A DNA stretch of 64,000 nt from NCBI RefSeq assembly GCF_014649915.1, contig NZ_BMTY01000006.1:1-64000 (forward strand). The letters are read 5' to 3'. This DNA is from Streptomyces toxytricini. GTDB taxonomy: Bacteria; Actinomycetota; Actinomycetes; Streptomycetales; Streptomycetaceae. Both the position numbers and the translations under genes were made by a program. Positions 1-7,288 of this stretch are shown piece by piece (the first letter of the stretch is position 1; the number at the start of each line of letters is the position of its first letter). The notes beneath the pieces are model-generated. The model saw only the letters and a program-made list of their open reading frames with translations. It had not been told where the DNA came from and did no database searches.

Positions 1-87
1 AGCGACGCGACCGAAAGGGAGCGCCCTTGAGGGACCGGCCCGCCCCGGACACCATCAACTGCCGGGGACACCCCCAGTCGCATCACC

Positions 88-405
88 GACCCCGACCGGC
101 CGGCTCCCGCCTACCGCACTTCGCCGTCGTGCTTCCGACCCCGACCGGCCGGCTCCCGCCTACCGCACTTCGCCGTCGTGCTTCCGACCCCGACCGGCCG
201 GCTCCCGCCTACCGCACTTCGCCGTCGTGCTTCCGACCCCGACCGACCGGCTCCCGCCTACCGCACTTCGCCGTCGTGCTTCCGACGCCGGCCGGTCGGC
301 TTCCGCCTACCGCACTTCGCCGTCGTGCTTCCGACGCCGGCCGACCGGCTTCCGCCTACCGCACTCCGCCGTCGCACTCCCGACCCCGACCGGCCGACTC
401 CCGCT
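88..405. repeat. 49-bp tandem repeat (minisatellite), six full copies plus a partial
   Basis: Full copies lie at 88-136, 137-185, 186-234, 235-283, 284-332 and 333-381, with a degenerate partial copy from 382 to about 405. The first three copies are identical, the fourth differs at one base, and the fifth and sixth diverge further towards arsC. Each copy contains the landmark ctaccgcact. Because 49 is not a multiple of 3 and the unit has no stop codons, all three forward frames stay open and give artefactual Arg/Pro-rich reading frames. I regard it as non-coding; there are no spacers, so it is not CRISPR. Confidence 0.9.
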
Positions 406-459
406 CTGCTCCCGCCGGCGCCCCACCGCCGCGAGCCGTCCGCTCCCGTTTCCCCTGGC

Positions 460-831
460 CTACCCCTGCCGCGACAGTGCCTCGCGGACCGCTTCCTCCG
501 AGCGGGCCACCAGTGCCGTGCCGTCGTCTGCCGTGATGATGGGGCGCTGGATCAGCTTCGGGTGGGTGGCCAGGTGGGTGATCCAGCGGGCGCGGGCTTC
601 GTCCGTGGCCTCGCGGGGGAGGTCCCGTACGCCGGTTTCCCTTGCCAGGGGGTCCGCGGTGCGGGTGATGTCCCAGGGCTCCAGGCCGAGGCGGGTCAGG
701 ACCTCGCGGATCTCGGTTTCGGACGGGACGTCCTCCAGGTAGCGGCGGACGGTGTAGTCGGCGCCCTCCGCGTCCAGCACGGTGAGGGCGCTGCGGCACT
801 TCGAGCACGCGGGATTGATCCAGATCTCCAT
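460..831 (-). CDS. arsC: ArsC-family arsenate reductase (glutaredoxin-linked type)
   Basis: A 123-residue protein, the usual length for Spx/ArsC proteins. The N-terminus has the thioredoxin-like fold signature with Cys9 and Cys12 in NPACSKC, the position of the catalytic cysteine that forms the thiol-arsenate intermediate. A Leu/Glu-rich middle (REVLTRLGLEP) and a C-terminal RPIITADDGTALV segment are typical of the family. Known role of the family: reduction of arsenate to arsenite in the cytosol; Spx-type relatives instead bind RNA polymerase, but the extra CxxC and context-free location favour a reductase. No arsenite pump or ArsR gene is adjacent, so a role in arsenic resistance is inferred only from the family. 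Confidence 0.85.
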   Translation of the reverse strand: MEIWINPACSKCRSALTVLDAEGADYTVRRYLEDVPSETEIREVLTRLGLEPWDITRTADPLARETGVRDLPREATDEARARWITHLATHPKLIQRPIITADDGTALVARSEEAVREALSRQG

Positions 832-885
832 GGCCCCAGGGTAGTCAGGGGTGTTGTGGCCAGGGGTTCTGTCAGTGCCCGCCGG

Positions 886-891
886 TAAAAT
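886..891 (+). promoter_or_regulatory. Possible -10 element for the 937 gene
   Basis: TAAAAT stands out as an A/T-rich hexamer in the 105-bp divergent gap between arsC and the 85-residue gene. No convincing -35 sits 16-18 bp upstream, so this is weak. Confidence 0.3.
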
Positions 892-936
892 TCAGGGAGT
901 AGGACAGGACGCCAACTACCGTTTGGGAGGCTGTAG

Positions 937-1194
937 ATGGCCACTGCCAGGACCCCGATGCCCGTCAAGAAGAAGCCCCTTCCCGCGGGTCTGCCCCGGG
1001 AGTGGTACGAGAGCCACAACCGCCGGCTGAAGGCGATGCGGCTGGCGATATCCCTGCTCGACTCCGGGACGTACGACGCGCGGCGCGCCACCAACCGCAA
1101 GATCCGCACGATGGCGGTCCGGACGGGGATCCACCGGCCGTCGAACACCACCTGCAAGCTGGTGCGCGCGTTCATCGTGAGCAACGCGGGCTGA
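937..1194 (+). CDS. Conserved small basic protein, unknown function
   Basis: An 85-residue, strongly basic protein with an Arg/Lys-rich helix-forming centre (WYESHNRRLKAMRLAISLLDSG). The ATG is preceded by gggaggctgtag, giving a good Shine-Dalgarno with suitable spacing. There is no signal peptide, membrane segment or metal motif. Codon usage is G/C-biased at third positions, which supports a real gene. It is divergent from arsC and convergent with the phosphatase gene. I do not recognise a named family; nucleic-acid binding is possible from its charge but unproven. Confidence 0.7.
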   Translation: MATARTPMPVKKKPLPAGLPREWYESHNRRLKAMRLAISLLDSGTYDARRATNRKIRTMAVRTGIHRPSNTTCKLVRAFIVSNAG

Positions 1195-1241
1195 CGCGTC
1201 CGGCGTCCGCGACCCGGTCGGCCGTCCGGCCGGGGCGCGGG

Positions 1242-2345
1242 TCAGTCGTCCGCGGCGCACAGGGCCAGCAGGGCGACGTCGTCGCGGGGGCCGCCCCGGG
1301 TGAAGTCGACCAGGTCGTGCCAGAGGGCCTCGACGAGGCCGGCCGGGTCGCGGACCCGGCCGGGGGAGGCGACGACGGGGATGCGGGTGGCGAGGGGGTA
1401 GAAGGAGCCGCCCGCGTCGCGGGCCTCGGTGACGCCGTCGGTGTAGGCGAGGAGCCGGTCGCCCGGCAGGAGCGGGACGTCCGCGACGGCCGGGGCGGCC
1501 GCCGAGGTGAGGCCGAGGCCCAGCGGCGGGCCCGGGTCGACGTCCAGTTCGGCGATCCGGATCCCCCGCAGCAGCAGGGCCGGGGGATGGCCGCAGGAGA
1601 CGACGCGTACGAGGTCCAGGCCCGGCGGGAACTCCAGGAGCAGCGCGGTGGCGAACAGCTCGGGCTGCCCCGCCGGGGCGTCGGCCGTGCCGGCGGCGTC
1701 CGCGAGGAGCCGGCGGTCCAGCCGGGCGGCCATCGCGGCGAGCCCGGCGTCGTCGAGGACGCCCTCGCGGAAGGCGCCGAGCAGTGCGGCGACCGTGCCG
1801 ACGGCGGCCAGGCCGTGGCCCTGCACGTCGCCGACGAGGGCGCGCACCCCGTACGGCCCGGCCCGTACGTCGTACAGGTCGCCGCCGACGAGCGTGCCGC
1901 GCTGCGCGGCCCGGTACAGGCCGGCGCAGCGCACGGGACCCACCCGCTGCGGCACCGGCGGCAGGACGGCCATCTGGGCGGCCTCGGCGACGGTGCGGAC
2001 GTTCACGAGCTGGGTGTCGCGTCTTCGGCGCACCCAGGCGATGACCACGCTGAGCAGGCCGATCGCGGCCACGGTCGCCAGGTCGGAGCCGCGGGGGTGG
2101 GTGCCCGAGACGGAGGGCACGGCGAGCGCCGCGAGCGCGACGGCGGCGCATACCGCGGTGCCGGCCGGGCCGTACGCGAAGGCGGCCACGGGGGGCAGCC
2201 CGGCGAGGAAGAAGCCGAGCTCTGCGGCGGGGGTGAGCCGCTGGGCGAGCACGAGCACGACCAGGGCGACGGCGGGGGCGATGCGGGCCCAGCGCGGCGG
2301 CGGTGCCCCGCGCAGCCAGCCCGGCTCCTGGCGTCGGCGTCTCAC
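1242..2345 (-). CDS. Membrane-anchored PP2C/SpoIIE-type serine phosphatase
   Basis: A 367-residue protein. The first ~110 residues contain about four hydrophobic segments, ending in a basic WVRRRRD stop-transfer; the remainder is a SpoIIE-like PP2C domain. Metal-binding acidic motifs are visible: GGDLYDV, GDVQGHGLAA, YTDGVTEARD and the C-terminal PRDDVALLAL. Families of this type dephosphorylate anti-anti-sigma factors and are very numerous in Streptomyces. No anti-sigma kinase or STAS gene is adjacent, so the substrate is unknown. It lies just downstream of, and in the same direction as, a polytopic membrane protein, with a hairpin between them. Confidence 0.88.
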   Translation of the reverse strand: MRRRRQEPGWLRGAPPPRWARIAPAVALVVLVLAQRLTPAAELGFFLAGLPPVAAFAYGPAGTAVCAAVALAALAVPSVSGTHPRGSDLATVAAIGLLSVVIAWVRRRRDTQLVNVRTVAEAAQMAVLPPVPQRVGPVRCAGLYRAAQRGTLVGGDLYDVRAGPYGVRALVGDVQGHGLAAVGTVAALLGAFREGVLDDAGLAAMAARLDRRLLADAAGTADAPAGQPELFATALLLEFPPGLDLVRVVSCGHPPALLLRGIRIAELDVDPGPPLGLGLTSAAAPAVADVPLLPGDRLLAYTDGVTEARDAGGSFYPLATRIPVVASPGRVRDPAGLVEALWHDLVDFTRGGPRDDVALLALCAADD

Positions 2346-2372
2346 CCCTCCACCCTGGTACGGGCGCGGGAG

Positions 2373-2416
2373 CCGCGCACCCGGACGGTGCGCCGGGTGG
2401 CGGTGCGGGTGCGCGG
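2373..2416 (-). terminator. Hairpin between membrane-protein gene and phosphatase gene
   Basis: Inverted repeat ccgcgcaccc (2373-2382) / gggtgcgcgg (2407-2416), a 10-bp perfect stem just past the stop of the 2421-3254 gene on the minus strand. There is no T-run, as is common in Streptomyces. Confidence 0.5.
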
Positions 2417-2420
2417 TCGG

Positions 2421-3254
2421 TCAGCGGCCCAGGGCGCTGCGCAGGGTGATCCCGTAATGGGTGCGCAGGCGGCGTACCTCCCAGATTGACAGGGCGGTCA
2501 CGGAAAGGGGGCCGCCGAGGAGGAAGGTGTAGAGCACCTCCGGCGGTGCGGCTACGTCGGGGCCGTTGAAGAGCTGGAAGGCGAAGAGGGACCACACCAG
2601 CAGGGGCGAGAGCAGCGCGGGGAGCAGCTGGTGGACGTCCGAGGCGCGGAAGCAGGAGCTCACGCAGACGTAGGCCGTGACGATCGTGTACGGGACGGAC
2701 ACGATCAGCACGGCGACGGCGAGCAGGCAGCCGACGACGAGGGTGAGGAAGCTGAGGACGGAGCAGAGGATGCCGCGGCCCAGGAGCGAGGAGTAGAAGT
2801 CCACCAGCTCCACTTCGCCGACGAGGTCGCCCTTGACGGTGGAGAGGGACAGCCAGAAGAGGGCGGGGCCCAGGGCGAGTGCCAGCACGCACACGAGCGG
2901 CCCCGAAAGCCGCCGGGCGAAGGCGCGGCGGCGCTCCGGTGTGCCCGCCGCGAGGAAGGCGGCGATGCCGAGGACGCTGCCGGCCAGCAGGACGGCGCAG
3001 GCCATGCCGAGTTCGGCGATCTTGCCGAGGACGAACTCCTCCCGGCCCGAGCTGAGCGGGTAGGCCAGGACGAGCCACACGGCGCCGCCCAGGCCGAGGA
3101 GGGTCCGCCCGATCTGCATCCTGCCTATGAGCGGGTCGACCGGACGTTCGTCCGCGTCCGGTGCGTGGCTGCCCGTGCAGGCGCGGAAGAACGCGTCGGC
3201 CGCGGCGAACGGCCCGGTTGCCTCGCGGTCCGCCTGCGGTCTGGCTGTGCTCAC
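2421..3254 (-). CDS. Polytopic membrane protein, unknown function
   Basis: A 277-residue protein starting at a GTG. After ~55 hydrophilic residues rich in Asp/Arg, about seven hydrophobic segments follow (for example GMACAVLLAGSVLGIAAFLAAG and LLPALLSPLLVWSLFAFQLF), ending in a short cytoplasmic tail. Two cysteine-rich turns are seen near the middle (VCVSSCFRASD). No transporter or enzymatic motif was recognised. It lies upstream of the PP2C phosphatase on the same strand and is divergent from the SPFH gene, so it may share its regulatory region with the latter. Confidence 0.72.
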   Translation of the reverse strand: MSTARPQADREATGPFAAADAFFRACTGSHAPDADERPVDPLIGRMQIGRTLLGLGGAVWLVLAYPLSSGREEFVLGKIAELGMACAVLLAGSVLGIAAFLAAGTPERRRAFARRLSGPLVCVLALALGPALFWLSLSTVKGDLVGEVELVDFYSSLLGRGILCSVLSFLTLVVGCLLAVAVLIVSVPYTIVTAYVCVSSCFRASDVHQLLPALLSPLLVWSLFAFQLFNGPDVAAPPEVLYTFLLGGPLSVTALSIWEVRRLRTHYGITLRSALGR

Positions 3255-3369
3255 TCGCTGTCCCCCGGTTGTGCGCGCGGCAGGCTCCCCGCCCGCCCTT
3301 GTTTTCGTCCGCTTGACGATATCAGGCGTCCGCGATTATCGTCATGATGACGAAATCGAGGGGGTTCCC

Positions 3370-4383
3370 ATGGCCGACATCACCCGGCGCCTCGGCTGGC
3401 GCCATCTGCGTTCCGCGCCCACCGCCCACATCCGCCACCACCGGCGCGGCCGGCTCGTCCACGACGGCCGGGGGCTCAGCTTCTGGTACCGCTCACTGTC
3501 GGCCGCCCTGTCCGAAGTGCCCGTCGACGACCGCGAGCTGGCCATGGCCTTCCACGCCCGTACGGCCGACTTCCAGGACGTCACCGTGCAGGCCACCGTC
3601 ACCTACCGGATCAGCGACCCGGCCGCGGCGGCCGACCGCCTCGACTTCTCCGTGGACCCGGACACCGGAAGCTGGCGCGGTGCACCCCTCGAGCAGATCT
3701 CCACCCTCCTCACCGAGACCGCGCAGCAGCACGCCCTCGACGTGCTGGCCCGGACCCCGCTCGCCGCCGCACTGGTCGACGGCGTCGCGTCCGTACGCCG
3801 GAGCGTCGCCGCCGGCCTCGCCGCCGAGCCCCGGCTCCCGGACACCGGCATCGAGGTGGTGGCCGTGCGCGTCGTGGCGCTCCGGCCCGAGGCCGAAGTG
3901 GAGCGCGCCCTGCGCACACCGGCCCGCGAGCAGATCCAGCAGGAGGCGGACCGCGCCACCTACGAGCGGCGGGCCGTCGCCGTCGAGCGCGAGCGGGCCA
4001 TCGCCGAGAACGAGCTGGCCAGCCAGATCGAACTGGCCCGCCGCGAGGAGCAGCTCGTCGAGCAGCGCGGCGTGAATTCCCGCCGCGAGGCCGAGGAGAA
4101 GGCTGCGGCCGACGGCGTGCGGACCGAGGCCGAGGCGGCCCGCAAGGTCGCCCTGGCCCGCGCCGACGCCGAGGCGGCGCGCGCGACGGGCGCGGCCCGC
4201 GCCGAGGCGCAGGCCGCCTGGCTGCGCGTGCACGGCGAGACCGGCGCGGACACGCTGTACGCCCTGGCGGCGACCCGGCTGGCGGAGAACCTGCCCCGGG
4301 TCGACAGCATCACCCTCACCCCGGACGTCCTCACCGGCCTCCTCGGCCGGCTCGGGCGCCCGCAGCCCGGGGCGGACGCGTGA
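3370..4383 (+). CDS. SPFH/Band 7 domain protein
   Basis: A 337-residue protein. I chose the ATG at 3370 because cgaggggg lies just upstream and the protein then begins MADITRRLGWRH. Residues ~40-180 resemble an SPFH (stomatin/prohibitin/flotillin) domain with the pattern FQDVTVQATVTYRI; residues ~190-300 are an Ala/Glu/Arg-rich coiled coil (EQIQQEADRATYERRAVAVERER), the usual oligomerisation arm. There is no obvious transmembrane helix, so membrane attachment may be peripheral. SPFH proteins scaffold membrane microdomains. The stop overlaps the start of the NAD-kinase-like gene (GTGA), implying translational coupling and a shared role. Confidence 0.85.
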   Translation: MADITRRLGWRHLRSAPTAHIRHHRRGRLVHDGRGLSFWYRSLSAALSEVPVDDRELAMAFHARTADFQDVTVQATVTYRISDPAAAADRLDFSVDPDTGSWRGAPLEQISTLLTETAQQHALDVLARTPLAAALVDGVASVRRSVAAGLAAEPRLPDTGIEVVAVRVVALRPEAEVERALRTPAREQIQQEADRATYERRAVAVERERAIAENELASQIELARREEQLVEQRGVNSRREAEEKAAADGVRTEAEAARKVALARADAEAARATGAARAEAQAAWLRVHGETGADTLYALAATRLAENLPRVDSITLTPDVLTGLLGRLGRPQPGADA

Positions 4384-5276
4384 GCCTGGCGCCCCGGGCG
4401 GTGCTCGTGCACCGCAGGACCGAGTACGAGGAACTCGTCGACCGGCACGGGACGCACGGGCAGGCCGCGTTCTTCCTCTCCAGCCGCGGCCGCTCCCTCG
4501 ACGAGGTCGTCGAACGCCACCACCGGACCCGGCAGGCGCTGCGCGAGGTGGAGGCGGCGGTACCGCTCACCTGGCGCAGCTCCCGGGTCGAACGGGCGGA
4601 CCTGGACCGCTTCCTGTTCGCCCCGGAGGACGTGGTGGTCGTCGTCGGGCAGGACGGGCTCGTCGCCAACGCCGCCAAGTACCTGTCCGGGCAGCCCGTG
4701 ATCGGCATCGACACCGACCCGGGACGCAATCCCGGAGTCCTGGTCCGCCACCGCAGCACCGACACCGCCGCCCTGCTGCGCGCCGCGACAGCCGGCGGCC
4801 GGACGGACGACCTGACCATGGTGGAGGCCGTCGCCGACGACACCCAGCGCCTCCTCGCGCTGAACGAGGTCTACCTGGGCCCGCCCGGCCACCAGACGGC
4901 CCGCTACCGCCTCGGCCCCGACGGCGACACGGGCCCCGGCGAGGCCCAGGCCTCCTCGGGCGTCCTCGTCGGCACCGGCACCGGCGCCACCGGCTGGCTG
5001 CGCTCCCTGTGGCTGGAGCGCGGCAGCGCCCTGCCGCTGCCCGCGCCGTGCGACCGCCGGCTCCTGTGGTTCGTACGCGAGGCGTGGCCCTCGCCCGCCA
5101 CCGGGACGACCCGGGTCTCCGGCCACCTGGAGGACCGGCAGGGGCTGAGGGTGACCGTGGAGTCGGACCGGATCGTGGTCTTCGGCGACGGCATGGAGGC
5201 CGACGCCCTCCAGCTGACCTGGGGCCAGAGCGTACGGCTGGGCATCGCGGAGACGTCGCTGCGGCTGCTGGCGTGA
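4380..5276 (+). CDS. NAD-kinase-fold protein coupled to the SPFH gene
   Basis: A 298-residue protein starting with a GTG that overlaps the SPFH stop by 4 nt. Three landmarks of the NAD kinase/diacylglycerol kinase fold are visible: a modified GGDGT loop (VVGQDGLVANAAKYL, ~residue 97), the NE motif (ALNEVYLG), and a Gly/Thr-rich segment SSGVLVGTGTGATGW matching the DGxxxSTPTGSTAY region. The canonical GGDGT is degenerate (GQDGL), so it could be a divergent kinase, a lipid kinase relative or a non-catalytic nucleotide sensor. This is not the housekeeping NAD kinase; coupling to an SPFH protein suggests a membrane-linked function. Confidence 0.75.
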   Translation: MSLAPRAVLVHRRTEYEELVDRHGTHGQAAFFLSSRGRSLDEVVERHHRTRQALREVEAAVPLTWRSSRVERADLDRFLFAPEDVVVVVGQDGLVANAAKYLSGQPVIGIDTDPGRNPGVLVRHRSTDTAALLRAATAGGRTDDLTMVEAVADDTQRLLALNEVYLGPPGHQTARYRLGPDGDTGPGEAQASSGVLVGTGTGATGWLRSLWLERGSALPLPAPCDRRLLWFVREAWPSPATGTTRVSGHLEDRQGLRVTVESDRIVVFGDGMEADALQLTWGQSVRLGIAETSLRLLA

Positions 5277-5355
5277 GCATCGGCGGGCCCGAGGCCGCGC
5301 ACCCCCGGCGGTGCGCCGGGTGGCCGGGCGGGGCGCAGGCGCCGACAGTGGTGCC

Positions 5356-6090
5356 GTGACGCAACCGGAGCCGCGGCGGCCGGCCCCGCAGGGCGGGCCG
5401 CAGCCCGACGGGGCGATGAGCACCCGCATGAACTGGCTGCGGGCCGGGGTGCTCGGGGCCAACGACGGGATCATCTCCACGGCCGGCCTGGTCGTGGGCG
5501 TGGCCGGGGCCACCACGTCGCGGGCGGCGATCCTCGCGGCAGGTGTGGCCGGGCTGCTGGCGGGGGCGCTGTCCATGGCCGCGGGGGAGTACGTCTCGGT
5601 GAGCTCCCAGCGGGACTCCGAGCGGGCCGCGCTCGACCGGGAGCGCCGGGAACTGGTGGAGGAGCCGGAGGCGGAGCTGGAGGAGCTGACGGACCTGCTG
5701 GCGGCGCGCGGGCTGAGCCGGGACCTGGCGCGGGAGGCGGCGGTGCAGCTGACCGAGCGGGACGCGCTGCGCGCCCATGCCGGGGTGGAGTTCGGCATCG
5801 ACCCGGAGGCGCTGGCCAACCCGTGGCACGCGGCGCTGGCCAGTCTGGCCGCGTTCACGGTGGGGGCGCTGCTGCCGCTGCTGGCGATCGTCCTGCCGGG
5901 CCCGTCGGAGCGGGTCCCGGTCACGGCGGGGTCCGTGGCGGCGGCGCTGGTGCTGTGCGGGGTGGTCAGCGCCCGGCTGGGCGGGGCGCCGGCCCGGCGG
6001 GCCGTGCTGCGGAACGTGGCGGGCGGTGCGCTGGCGATGGGGGTCACGTACGCGGTGGGGACCTGGCTGGGGACGGCGGCCGGGGCCTGA
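5356..6090 (+). CDS. VIT1/CCC1-family membrane transporter
   Basis: A 244-residue protein from a GTG at 5356. An N-terminal RxGVLGANDGIISTAGLVVGVAGA segment is the hallmark of the VIT/CCC1 family (iron/manganese transporters), followed by the second helix with LAGALSMAAGEYVSVSSQRD. A long acidic/basic cytosolic helix (residues ~90-150, rich in Glu and Arg) corresponds to the family's metal-binding domain, then three more hydrophobic segments to the C-terminus (five in all). The function as a divalent metal exporter is a family inference. It is co-directional and 79 bp after the NAD-kinase-like gene. Confidence 0.85.
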   Translation: MTQPEPRRPAPQGGPQPDGAMSTRMNWLRAGVLGANDGIISTAGLVVGVAGATTSRAAILAAGVAGLLAGALSMAAGEYVSVSSQRDSERAALDRERRELVEEPEAELEELTDLLAARGLSRDLAREAAVQLTERDALRAHAGVEFGIDPEALANPWHAALASLAAFTVGALLPLLAIVLPGPSERVPVTAGSVAAALVLCGVVSARLGGAPARRAVLRNVAGGALAMGVTYAVGTWLGTAAGA

Positions 6091-6163
6091 CCCGGCCCGG
6101 CGGACACGCTCGGGCGGGCGGTTCCGCCGCCGAGGGGCGTTGCGCGGCTGCATCATGGGGCGC

Positions 6164-7069
6164 ATGCGCATCGCGGTCACCGGTTCCACCGGGCTCATCG
6201 GCAGTGCCCTCGTACGGTCCCTGCGGGCGGACGGGCACGACGTCGTCCGCTTCGTCCGGCGGGCGCCCGCCGCGCCGGACGAGGCGCGGTGGGACCCGGG
6301 GGCCGGGCGGGTCGACCCGGCGGGGCTCGCCGGGTGCGGGGCCGTGGTCCACCTGGCGGGCGCCGGCATCGGCGACCACCGGTGGACGGCCGCGTACAAG
6401 AAGGAGATCCGGGACAGCCGGGTGCGGGGCACCGACGCCCTGGCGCGGGCCGTCGCCGCGATGGACGAGCCGCCCGCGGTGTTCGTCAGCGGCTCGGCCG
6501 TCGGCTACTACGGGGACGCCGGCGACCGCGTCGTCGACGAGACCGCCCCCGCGGGGAGCGGGTTCCTGCCGGAGGTGTGCCGGGCGTGGGAGGCAGCGGC
6601 CGACCCCGTCCGCGAGGCGGGCGTGCGGACCGTGTTCGCGCGGACCGGACTCGTGGTGTCCGGACGCGGGGGAGCATGGGGGCGGATGTTCCCGCTGTTC
6701 CGGGCCGGGCTCGGCGGGCGGCTCGGCAGCGGGCGCCAGTTCTGGCCGTTCATCTCGCTGCACGACGAAGTCGCGGCGCTGCGGCACCTCGTCGACACCC
6801 CGGAGCTCTCCGGTCCGGTCAACCTGGCCGCGCCCGAGCCCGTGACCAACCGGGAGGTGACCGCCGCAATGGGCCGGGTCCTGCACCGGCCGACCCTGCT
6901 GGCGGTGCCCGCCCCGGCGCTGCGCCTGGTCCTCGGCGAACTCGCGCAGGACGTGCTGGGCAGCCAGCGGGCCCGCCCCCACCGGCTGCTGCGCTCGGGC
7001 TTCGCCTTCCGGCACCCGGGCATCGAGGACGCCCTGCGCGCGGCACTCGCCGAGCCGGCGGCCCCCTGA
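6164..7069 (+). CDS. TIGR01777-family epimerase/SDR oxidoreductase
   Basis: A 301-residue protein. I prefer the ATG at 6164, where the Rossmann fold begins MRIAVTGSTGLIG; an in-frame ATG at 6155 is an alternative. The dinucleotide motif GSTGLIG, the SGSAVGYYGD segment (active-site Tyr) and a C-terminal LGSQRARPHRL...GFAFRHPGIEDAL region (the DUF1731 tail) define the TIGR01777 group related to sugar epimerases. The substrate is unknown. M. tuberculosis has a homologue next to lipB/lipA (Rv2216, from memory), which fits the neighbourhood. Confidence 0.85.
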   Translation: MRIAVTGSTGLIGSALVRSLRADGHDVVRFVRRAPAAPDEARWDPGAGRVDPAGLAGCGAVVHLAGAGIGDHRWTAAYKKEIRDSRVRGTDALARAVAAMDEPPAVFVSGSAVGYYGDAGDRVVDETAPAGSGFLPEVCRAWEAAADPVREAGVRTVFARTGLVVSGRGGAWGRMFPLFRAGLGGRLGSGRQFWPFISLHDEVAALRHLVDTPELSGPVNLAAPEPVTNREVTAAMGRVLHRPTLLAVPAPALRLVLGELAQDVLGSQRARPHRLLRSGFAFRHPGIEDALRAALAEPAAP

Positions 7070-7151
7070 CCTCCCCGCACCGCGGCCCGGCACGTGCCCG
7101 GCGCGGCGCGCCCGGCCCACGGCTCCCGCGGCAGCGCACGAGAGGGCGCCG

Positions 7152-7201
7152 TGCGACCGTTTGTGACCCGGATGCGACCGCCATGCGACCGGATCCGACC
7201 G
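7152..7201. promoter_or_regulatory. Five helically phased TGnGACC-like direct repeats
   Basis: Octamers tgcgaccg (7152), tgtgaccc (7162), tgcgaccg (7173), tgcgaccg (7184) and tccgaccg (7194) are spaced 10, 11, 11 and 10 bp, placing them on one face of the helix. They lie 88-137 bp upstream of the GTG of the FAD oxidoreductase gene. The layout is that bound by OmpR/SARP-type winged-helix proteins. A ttgagtcggttggg stretch follows, but no firm -10 was seen. Confidence 0.55.
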
Positions 7202-7288
7202 GAATACCGCACCGAACTCGGGTTCCCCTTGAGTCGGTTGGGGGAAGGAGGTTCCCCACACAGCCGCGCCGACCTCGGGGAGGGGCAC

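Noticed and set aside
1..30. Short frame SDATERERP followed by TGA, a possible 3' end of an upstream gene
   Set aside because: Only nine codons are visible, too few to support a gene.
88..405. CRISPR array
   Set aside because: Repeats are directly adjacent with no unique spacers and no cas genes nearby.
27..888. Overlapping Arg/Pro-rich forward frames over the start of the window
   Set aside because: They are produced by the 49-bp tandem repeat (no stops in any frame) and by the antisense of arsC.
7162..7201. PhoP box upstream of the FAD oxidoreductase
   Set aside because: Spacing fits direct-repeat arrays, but the half-site TGCGACC differs from the GTTCACC-like PhoP consensus.
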